NCBI GenBank assembly: GCA_017399325.1 | Contig: JAFQDY010000108.1 | Span: forward strand, 1 to 5,373 | Direction: 5' to 3' | DNA length: 5,373 nt | Source of the DNA: Oscillospiraceae bacterium | GTDB lineage: Bacteria; Bacillota; Clostridia; Oscillospirales; Oscillospiraceae | Part shown: positions 1 through 5,373 of the stretch, piece by piece | Layout: every line of letters begins with the position of its first letter | Numbering within the stretch: the first letter of the stretch is position 1 | Notes under the pieces: model-generated | What the model saw: the letters and a program-made list of their open reading frames with translations, nothing else | What the model was told of the DNA's origin: nothing | Database searches by the model: none | Position numbers and translations under genes: made by a program

Positions 1-1647
1 ACCGTCATTCGTGAGAATGAAAACCACTACACCTACCTGCGCGAGCGCGCTGACCACATCATCCGCGTGGTAAAAACCGAAGAAGAAAACTTCGCCCGCA
101 CCATCGATACCGGTATGCGCATTTTTGCAGAGAAACTGGGGCAGCACAAGGTAAACGGCTTGACTGTTTTCTCCGGCGAGGACGCATTCCTGCTTTCCGA
201 CACTTACGGCTTCCCTGTGGACCTGACGGCTGAAATGCTGGAAGACGAGGGTATGAGCCTGGATATGGACAAGTTCGTTGCCTGCCGTGAAGAGCAGAGA
301 GTCCGCGCCCGTGAGGCTCGTAAGGCACTGGGCGACTTGGGCTGGGCCGGCATCGACCTGGGCCTTGACACCACACCCACCGAATTCGTCGGTTACGAAG
401 TCAAAAACTGCGAGGCAAAGATCCTGGCAGTTTGCGTCGGCGAAGAAGTTACCGGTTCTATTACCGGCGGCGAAAAGGGCATTATCGTTTTGGATAAGAC
501 ACCTTTCTATGCGGAAATGGGCGGTCAGGCAGCCGACTACGGTGTGATCTTGATGGGCGAGAGCCGTTTCAAAGTTACTGACGTGCAAAAGGACAAGGGC
601 GGCAAGTACCTGCACTCCGGCGTGATGCGCAGCGGTACTCTGAAGACTGACGATGTGGTGCTGGCATCCATTGATGTGGAGCGCCGCAAGGCCATTATGC
701 GCGCTCACTCTGCAACCCACTTGCTGCAAAAAGCATTGATCAGCGTCTTGGGCGATCATGTGCATCAGGCCGGTTCTTTAGTTGAACCCGACCGCCTGCG
801 TTTCGACTTTACCCACTACTCCGCTATGACAGCCGAAGAACTGGCAAAGGTCGACACCATCGTGCAGAACGCCATTTTGGAAGGCTACGGCATCAACACA
901 ACCGAGATGTCCATCGATGACGCAAAGAAGATGGGCGCAACGGCTCTGTTCAGCGAGAAGTACGGCGATACCGTGCGCGTTGTCAATATGAGTGGTTACT
1001 CCATCGAATTGTGCGGCGGTACCCACTTGGATAACACCGCAAAGGTCGGTCCTTTCCGCATTGAGAGCGAGTGCAGCGTGGCTTCCGGCGTGCGCCGTAT
1101 CGAGGCCATTACCGGTATGGAATGTCTGCAGGATATGACCCGTACTCACGAACTTCTGTATGCGGCTGCTGCCGAACTGAAGGCAAAACCCGGCGATTTG
1201 GTGGATAAGATCCACGCCCAGGCTGAGGAAGTGAAAAACCTGAAGAAGACCATTGAGTCCTTCAAGGCAAAAGAGTCTGCAGGCGAAGCTGACCGCTTCC
1301 TGTTTGGCGGCCACGATATTGGAGGTCTGAAAGTTCTGACGGTCAATATCCCCAACGCAGACGCAGGCAAACTCCGTCAGATCGGCGATACTTTACGGGA
1401 TAAAGCGCCCAATGTGGTTGCGGTCCTGTCCACTGTTTCCGACGACAAGATCACCTTCCTGGCAATTTGCGGCAAGGATGCCGTTGCCAAGGGTTTGAAA
1501 GCCGGCGAACTGGTGAAACAGGTATGTACCATCTGTGGCGGTTCCGGTGGTGGCAAGCCTGATTCCGCTATGGGCGGCGGCAAGGATGTTATGAAACTGG
1601 ACGATGCTTTGGCAACTGTCGATGACTTTGTAGCATCTAAAATTTAA
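1..1647 (+). CDS. alaS: Alanyl-tRNA synthetase, C-terminal 548 residues (5' end outside window)
   Basis: AlaRS charges tRNA-Ala with alanine in the cytoplasm and hydrolyses mischarged Ser- and Gly-tRNA-Ala. The reading frame is open from base 1, so the GTG at 67 is an internal valine and not a start. Counting from base 1, the piece begins in the tRNA-recognition region (about 1-100). A beta-barrel and editing domain follow, with the four zinc ligands visible: HSATH (H236, H240) and CGGTH (C338, H342). The 102-residue gap between H236 and C338 matches the E. coli spacing (H564 to C666). A helical, probably coiled-coil stretch (about 390-425) leads to the C-Ala domain, with the glycine-rich GGSGGGKPDSAMGGG near 513-527. 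Compared with the roughly 875-residue E. coli enzyme, about 330 residues are missing; these would carry class II catalytic motifs 1-3. The editing and C-Ala parts show no frameshift or lost key residue. A terminator follows four bases after the stop. Identification is very secure. Confidence 0.98.
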   Translation, partial: TVIRENENHYTYLRERADHIIRVVKTEEENFARTIDTGMRIFAEKLGQHKVNGLTVFSGEDAFLLSDTYGFPVDLTAEMLEDEGMSLDMDKFVACREEQRVRAREARKALGDLGWAGIDLGLDTTPTEFVGYEVKNCEAKILAVCVGEEVTGSITGGEKGIIVLDKTPFYAEMGGQAADYGVILMGESRFKVTDVQKDKGGKYLHSGVMRSGTLKTDDVVLASIDVERRKAIMRAHSATHLLQKALISVLGDHVHQAGSLVEPDRLRFDFTHYSAMTAEELAKVDTIVQNAILEGYGINTTEMSIDDAKKMGATALFSEKYGDTVRVVNMSGYSIELCGGTHLDNTAKVGPFRIESECSVASGVRRIEAITGMECLQDMTRTHELLYAAAAELKAKPGDLVDKIHAQAEEVKNLKKTIESFKAKESAGEADRFLFGGHDIGGLKVLTVNIPNADAGKLRQIGDTLRDKAPNVVAVLSTVSDDKITFLAICGKDAVAKGLKAGELVKQVCTICGGSGGGKPDSAMGGGKDVMKLDDALATVDDFVASKI

Positions 1648-1650
1648 GGC

Positions 1651-1685
1651 AATAGGACGCTGCCTTTCGGTGGCGTCCTATTTTT
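1651..1685 (+). terminator. Rho-independent terminator of alaS
   Basis: A hairpin starts four bases after the alaS stop. The arms 1653-1664 and 1669-1680 pair over 12 positions (10 Watson-Crick pairs and two G-T pairs) around a TTTC loop, with two more A-T pairs possible at the base (1651-1652 with 1681-1682). TTTTT (1681-1685) follows directly. On the opposite strand the stem is not followed by a T run, so it should work only for plus-strand transcription. It marks the end of the alaS transcript but lies only 18 bases before the comEC start, so readthrough could still feed comEC. Confidence 0.93.
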
Positions 1686-1690
1686 CAAAA

Positions 1691-1697
1691 AGGGGGT
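1691..1697 (+). promoter_or_regulatory. Shine-Dalgarno site that sets the comEC GTG start
   Basis: AGGGGGT lies about seven bases before the GTG at 1704, a good spacing for ribosome binding. The next in-frame start, an ATG at 1716, would be almost 20 bases away, so this site favours GTG. It sits directly after the terminator T tract and an A run, leaving no room for a promoter between terminator and gene. Confidence 0.8.
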
Positions 1698-1703
1698 AGC
1701 ATC

Positions 1704-3944
1704 GTGCGTAAACTAATGCTCTTTACCATTGGTTTCACAATTGCCTGCGCAGTTGGTGTCTATTTCGCTTTTGGAAATTGGTTGCTGCTATTGGGCGTCG
1801 TATCCTTGGTTTCGCTCATAGCGTTGTTTTTCACAAAAAGTGAGAACTGCAAGAAAGCAGCCTGTATTCTTTTCGGCCTTGTGATCGGGCTTGTGTGGCT
1901 ATGGGGATTTGACAGGTTGTATCTGTCTCCCGCAAGGCAGATGGACGGGCAGACCGCCCAACTACATATCGAGGTTTCAGAATTCAGCGAACCTACGGAT
2001 CATGGCATTCGAGCAGAAGGCAAAGTAAAACTTGGCGGCAGAACCTATTGTGTCCTGTTCTATATCAACGACGATGTTACCCTTTCTCCCGGAAATACGG
2101 TTTCCGGTGAATTTGAATTGCGCTACACAGGAAGCGGTATGGATAATGTTACTTACTATGGCAGTAAGGGCATCTTCCTGTTGGCGTATCCCGAGGGCGA
2201 TGATTTCACCATCGTTCCGGAATCCAATACCGCAAAATATTTCGCGCCTGTGTTGCGTCATAAAATTCTGGCGCTGATGAACAAGATATTTCCCGGAGAA
2301 ACAAGGGCCTTTGCCAAGGCACTTTTGTTAGGAGATACTTCGGAAATGCCCCACAAAACGGCACAATCTTTGCGGGATAGCGGTATTTATCACATTTCTG
2401 CGGTGTCGGGTATGCATGTGTCCATACTCTTTGCGCTGATTTACCTGCTTTGCGGAAAACAACGGGTGCTGACAGCGGTAATTGGAATACCTGTATTATT
2501 TGTTTTTGCCGCAGTGGCAGGCTTTTCTCCGTCGGTGGTCCGCGCCGGCGTGATGCAAGGCCTTATGATTCTTGCGCTGCTGCTAAACAAGGGATATGAC
2601 CCGCCAACGGCATTGGCCGCGGCGGTACTTGGAATTTTGGCAGTGAATCCCCTTAGCATTACCTCTGTCAGTTTCCAACTTTCTGTCGGTTGCATGGTGG
2701 GTATCTTCCTGTTTTCCAGCAGAATTTATCAATATTTGTTTGAAAAAGTAAAACCGGAAAAGTCCAAACGCAAAAGCCTGAAGGCAAGATTGTTGCGGTG
2801 GTCAATCGGTTCAATCAGCGTTACACTTGGGGCAATGTCTTTGACAATGCCGCTTTGCGCCATCTATTTTGGAAGCATCAGCCTTGCGGGCATTGTGGCG
2901 AATTTGTTGCTTTTATGGCTTATTAGTTTGATATTCTATGGCATTATGGCAGCTTGCGCGTTCGGCGCATTGTGGCTGCCACTGGGTAAGATCGTTGGCT
3001 GGATCATTTGTCTGCCGATCCGTGCTGTCCTGTTTGTTGCGGAGGTGATTGGAAATATGCCCTTATCCACATTGTATACAGGTAGTATTTATATTGTCGC
3101 GTGGTTGGTTTTTCTCTACATTTTGCTGATGGTATTCTTGAAAAGCAAGAAAAAGCATCCTTGGATATTCACCGGGTGCTTGCTGGTGGGACTTGCGGCA
3201 GCCGTTACCTTTTCCTGGCTTGAACATAAGACGGACGAATATAGCATTACTGCGTTAGATGTGGGACAGGGACAATGCCTGATCCTGCAAAAAGACGATC
3301 GTTTCTATGTGGTGGATTGTGGCGGCGATAGCGGAAGTGAGGCGGCCAACCGGGCTGCGCAACATCTGAAATCCCAAGGCGTTTTCCGTATTGACGGACT
3401 TATTATCACCCATTACGATGAAGACCACGCAGGCGGCGCGGCAGAGTTATTAGGAAGGATACCGGCGGATCAAATTTATCTGCCACTTATAGAGGAAGAA
3501 CACGATATTCTGGCAGAATTGACCGTGTCCTACGGGGATCAAATCGTCTGGGTCGACCAGATCGTGACGCTGAAATCGGATGATTTGACAATCATTCCTT
3601 CCGAGCAAGGGGAGGATAGCAATGAATCTAGTTTGTGCATCTTGTTTCAGCCGGAAAATTGTGATATACTGATTACCGGAGACCGTTCCTTTGAGGGAGA
3701 GAAAGAACTGATGGAGACCGTCGACCTACCGGACTTGGAAATTTTGGTAGCAGGCCACCACGGCTCAAAAACATCCACCTCTTGGGAACTGCTGAGCGAA
3801 ACCCGCCCCGAAGTGGTCATCATATCTGTGGGCGCGAATAACCGCTACGGGCATCCCACATGGGAGACGCTGGAACGTTTGGACCTGTTTGGCTGTGAAG
3901 TCTACCGAACGGATTTGAAAGGAACTGTTACATTCAGGGGGTGA
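1704..3944 (+). CDS. comEC: ComEC/Rec2 competence DNA-uptake channel with C-terminal metallo-beta-lactamase domain
   Basis: ComEC is the inner-membrane channel through which single-stranded DNA enters during natural transformation. The 746-residue protein is close to B. subtilis ComEC (about 776) and appears full length. Three hydrophobic segments (about 4-23, 25-43, 52-69) precede an extracytoplasmic DUF4131/OB-fold-like loop (about 80-185). The competence domain has the family signatures ALLLGDTSEM (206-215) and SGIYHISAVSGMHV (226-239), and further membrane helices continue to about 504. The C-terminal metallo-beta-lactamase domain (about 513-746) has DVGQGQ (519-524), VVDCGG (536-541), the metal motif HYDEDH (570-575, HxDxDH), TGD (658-660), GHHGS (684-688) and NNRYGHP (712-718). 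This domain is proposed to degrade the non-transported DNA strand, and its metal ligands look intact. The GTG start is chosen on the Shine-Dalgarno site at 1691-1697. The gene is followed after four bases by holA, as in many Firmicutes. No comEA or comEB is visible in the window. Whether the organism is transformable cannot be told from this gene alone. Confidence 0.97.
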   Translation: MRKLMLFTIGFTIACAVGVYFAFGNWLLLLGVVSLVSLIALFFTKSENCKKAACILFGLVIGLVWLWGFDRLYLSPARQMDGQTAQLHIEVSEFSEPTDHGIRAEGKVKLGGRTYCVLFYINDDVTLSPGNTVSGEFELRYTGSGMDNVTYYGSKGIFLLAYPEGDDFTIVPESNTAKYFAPVLRHKILALMNKIFPGETRAFAKALLLGDTSEMPHKTAQSLRDSGIYHISAVSGMHVSILFALIYLLCGKQRVLTAVIGIPVLFVFAAVAGFSPSVVRAGVMQGLMILALLLNKGYDPPTALAAAVLGILAVNPLSITSVSFQLSVGCMVGIFLFSSRIYQYLFEKVKPEKSKRKSLKARLLRWSIGSISVTLGAMSLTMPLCAIYFGSISLAGIVANLLLLWLISLIFYGIMAACAFGALWLPLGKIVGWIICLPIRAVLFVAEVIGNMPLSTLYTGSIYIVAWLVFLYILLMVFLKSKKKHPWIFTGCLLVGLAAAVTFSWLEHKTDEYSITALDVGQGQCLILQKDDRFYVVDCGGDSGSEAANRAAQHLKSQGVFRIDGLIITHYDEDHAGGAAELLGRIPADQIYLPLIEEEHDILAELTVSYGDQIVWVDQIVTLKSDDLTIIPSEQGEDSNESSLCILFQPENCDILITGDRSFEGEKELMETVDLPDLEILVAGHHGSKTSTSWELLSETRPEVVIISVGANNRYGHPTWETLERLDLFGCEVYRTDLKGTVTFRG
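3936..3941 (+). promoter_or_regulatory. holA Shine-Dalgarno site overlapping the 3' end of comEC
   Basis: AGGGGG, the last bases of comEC before its TGA stop (3942-3944), lies seven bases before the holA ATG at 3949. Ribosomes ending comEC would therefore stop on top of the holA initiation region, which suggests translational coupling. Confidence 0.8.
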
Positions 3945-3948
3945 AACA

Positions 3949-4995
3949 ATGGCTAAGGAAACCGTGCAGCCGAATAACCTGCAAATGCTGAAAGACGAGA
4001 TCCGTCGGGAGGAACCGGCGCGGCTGTATTTCTTTTACGGTGAGGAAACTTTTCTTCTGCAGCATTATTTAAAGCAGTTGTATAAGGCCATTATTGACCC
4101 TGTGACCGAGTCATTTAACTTCCATAAATTAACTGTAGAAACATTTGACATTATCACTTTTGCCGACTGTGTGGAAAGTCTTCCGGTGATGGCAGAACGC
4201 ACGATGGTGGTAGTAGATGAGATCGATATTTTCAAGCAAAATGAAACGGACCGGGAGCGCTTTGTGGATATTATTTCCGACATTCCCGATTACTGCACCG
4301 TTGTGTTTACCTATAACACCACACCCTTTAAGCCGGATAAACGGCTGAAGAAATTCTGGGAAGCGGTGGACAAATACGGCACACAGGTGGAATTTCAAAA
4401 GCAAAACAGCCGGGATCTGGTTAACTGGATCAGCCGCCATTTTGCTGCAAACAGTAAGAAGATCTCGCCGGATCTGTGCCTGTATCTGATCGAATTGACA
4501 GGCGGCACCATGACCGCGCTTTCCGGTGAAATTTCCAAAATCTGTGCCTTTTCCGGGGCAGATGCTATCTGTAAACAAGATATCGATGCGGTGGTAGAGC
4601 CGGTGTTGGATGCGGTGGTGTTTCAGATGACGGACCTTCTGAGCAGCGGTGAGTGCGGGAAAGCCCTGCAAAAATTACGGCAACTGTTCAAAATGCAGGA
4701 AGAACCCGTCAACTTGCTTGGCGCGATCGGTGCCCATTTTCGGCGGCTAAGTACCGCAAGAACCTTAGCCGACAACGGAAAGACCGCCACAGAACTGATG
4801 AGCCTGACCGGTCTGAAAGACTACCCTGCCAGAAAGACGATGGCAGCGGCAAGTCGTTTTTCTGCAGGCTTTTACGACAAGGCAGCCCGGTTGGTGCTGG
4901 AAAGCGATATGCAGATGAAGACATCCTTTGACGATCCCCATCGAATTTTGGAAGTTCTCATACTCCGGTTATCCCAGGAGGCTAAGAATGATTAA
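3949..4995 (+). CDS. holA: DNA polymerase III delta subunit (clamp loader)
   Basis: The delta subunit opens the beta sliding clamp ring as part of the clamp-loader complex that loads it onto primed DNA. At 348 residues the protein matches the length of B. subtilis HolA/YqeN (about 347). The N-terminal domain (about 23-150) starts with RLYFFYGEETFLL (25-37), the degenerate P-loop region typical of delta, which does not hydrolyse ATP. The strand TMVVVDEID (85-93) fits the AAA+-like fold. The middle helical part (about 153-215) contains the family-like stretch ELTGGTMTALSGEISKI (182-198). The C-terminal collar domain (about 220-345) includes PVNLLGAIGAHFRRL (253-267) and ends with EVLILRLSQ (335-343). 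The start is supported by the Shine-Dalgarno site at 3936-3941. The gene follows comEC by four bases and overlaps the next gene by eight, so it is probably cotranscribed with both. Identification rests on length, order next to comEC and these motifs. Confidence 0.94.
   Translation: MAKETVQPNNLQMLKDEIRREEPARLYFFYGEETFLLQHYLKQLYKAIIDPVTESFNFHKLTVETFDIITFADCVESLPVMAERTMVVVDEIDIFKQNETDRERFVDIISDIPDYCTVVFTYNTTPFKPDKRLKKFWEAVDKYGTQVEFQKQNSRDLVNWISRHFAANSKKISPDLCLYLIELTGGTMTALSGEISKICAFSGADAICKQDIDAVVEPVLDAVVFQMTDLLSSGECGKALQKLRQLFKMQEEPVNLLGAIGAHFRRLSTARTLADNGKTATELMSLTGLKDYPARKTMAAASRFSAGFYDKAARLVLESDMQMKTSFDDPHRILEVLILRLSQEAKND
4976..4981 (+). promoter_or_regulatory. Consensus Shine-Dalgarno site of the rnmV-like gene, inside holA
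   Basis: A perfect AGGAGG ends six bases before the ATG at 4988. It is the best ribosome-binding site in the window and lies within the final codons of holA. It fixes the start of the overlapping downstream gene and suggests efficient, coupled translation. Confidence 0.85.
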
Positions 4996-5373
4996 GATTC
5001 GGGAAGCCATTGTAGTTGAGGGCAGATATGACAAAAACACCCTTTCCCAAATTGTGGACGCGCCCATTTTGGAGACCTCCGGCTTTGGAATTATGAACGA
5101 CAAGAAGCAACTTGATCTTCTTAGGCGGGTTGCATCGACTCGTGGACTGATCGTATTTACCGACTCCGATGGGGCAGGTTTTGTTATTCGTAATTACCTG
5201 AAAGGGGCAATACCTGCCGAACAATTGAAACACGCCTATATTCCCGACATCCTGGGTAAAGAACGGCGCAAAAGCGCCCCAGGAAAAGAGGGCAAACTTG
5301 GCGTTGAGGGTATGCGTCCGGAGATCATTGTTGACGCACTTATGCGCGCCGGTGCTACGGTAGAAGGGGAGAA
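4988..5373 (+). CDS. rnmV: TOPRIM protein related to ribonuclease M5, N-terminal 128 residues (3' end outside window)
   Basis: RNase M5 makes the final cuts that mature 5S rRNA from its precursor in low-GC Gram-positive bacteria, acting together with ribosomal protein L18. The frame is open from the ATG at 4988 to the window edge, giving 128 complete codons; the B. subtilis enzyme has about 186 residues, so roughly a third is missing. The TOPRIM domain shows its catalytic glutamate in VVEGRYD (E11) and the DxD pair in FTDSDGAG (D59, D61). KHAYIP (81-86) and LGVEG (104-108) correspond to KHAFLP and IGVEH of B. subtilis M5 as I recall it. Differences are GRYDK where B. subtilis has GRDDT, TDSDGAG in place of TDPDFPG, and a longer basic segment (about 88-103) between the two M5-like motifs. 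I recall similar proteins in Oscillospiraceae annotated only as toprim/DUF4093 proteins. TOPRIM nuclease of the M5 family is secure; true 5S-processing activity is inferred. The gene overlaps holA by eight bases, not next to ksgA as in B. subtilis. Confidence 0.82.
   Translation, partial: MIKIREAIVVEGRYDKNTLSQIVDAPILETSGFGIMNDKKQLDLLRRVASTRGLIVFTDSDGAGFVIRNYLKGAIPAEQLKHAYIPDILGKERRKSAPGKEGKLGVEGMRPEIIVDALMRAGATVEGE

Noticed and set aside
778..1314. 178-codon open frame on the minus strand inside alaS
   Set aside because: It lies wholly antisense to the well-conserved editing and C-terminal region of AlaRS, has no recognisable domain and is explained by that gene's codon bias.
1609..1636. Possible promoter in the 3' end of alaS (TTGGCA, 16-base spacer, TAGCAT)
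   Set aside because: The -10 match is poor and its transcript would start just upstream of the terminator. Such matches are expected by chance, so it is not annotated.
67..1647. GTG at 67 as the start of a separate 526-residue protein
   Set aside because: The frame continues open to base 1 with AlaRS-like sequence, and GTG is a valine within the conserved tRNA-recognition region. The gene is cut by the window edge, not by a biological truncation.
1681..1690. TTTTTCAAAAA inverted repeat before the comEC ribosome-binding site, as a switch hairpin
   Set aside because: With a one-base centre it could form at most a very weak A-U hairpin; the T run is fully explained as the terminator tail.
4129..4671. 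180-codon open frame on the minus strand inside holA
   Set aside because: It is antisense to the delta subunit core, has a His/Cys-rich composition typical of shadow frames and shows no family motif.
4982..5233. 83-codon open frame on the minus strand at the holA/rnmV-like junction
   Set aside because: It is antisense to the clearly conserved TOPRIM motifs of the plus-strand gene and has no domain of its own.

Overview
The window holds four genes, all on the plus strand and tightly packed: the 3' part of alaS (alanyl-tRNA synthetase), an intact comEC (DNA uptake channel of natural transformation), an intact holA (DNA polymerase III delta subunit), and the 5' part of a TOPRIM gene related to ribonuclease M5 (rnmV-like). 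The gene types, the strong purine-rich Shine-Dalgarno sites, the roughly balanced base composition and the comEC-holA order point to a bacterium of the Firmicutes. A gut-type clostridial lineage such as Oscillospiraceae/Ruminococcaceae is my best guess. It rests on remembered protein similarity, not a search.

Layout: alaS (1-1647) enters from the left without its aminoacylation catalytic core. It is followed at once by a strong rho-independent terminator (1651-1685). comEC begins at a GTG only 18 bases after the T tract (1704-3944). holA follows after four bases (3949-4995), with its ribosome-binding site lying across the end of comEC. The rnmV-like gene starts inside the last codons of holA (4988, 8-base overlap) and runs off the right edge. 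comEC, holA and the rnmV-like gene therefore look like one translationally coupled operon, separated from alaS by the terminator.

Functionally this is mostly housekeeping information processing (tRNA charging, replisome clamp loading, probable 5S rRNA maturation) with a competence gene set among it. I see no tRNA or rRNA genes, CRISPR repeats, insertion sequences, prophage genes or anything resembling a new defence or mobile system. No intergenic stretch exceeds about 60 bases. The points most worth a second look are the divergent M5-like protein in a non-classical location and how comEC is transcribed when a strong terminator sits directly upstream.
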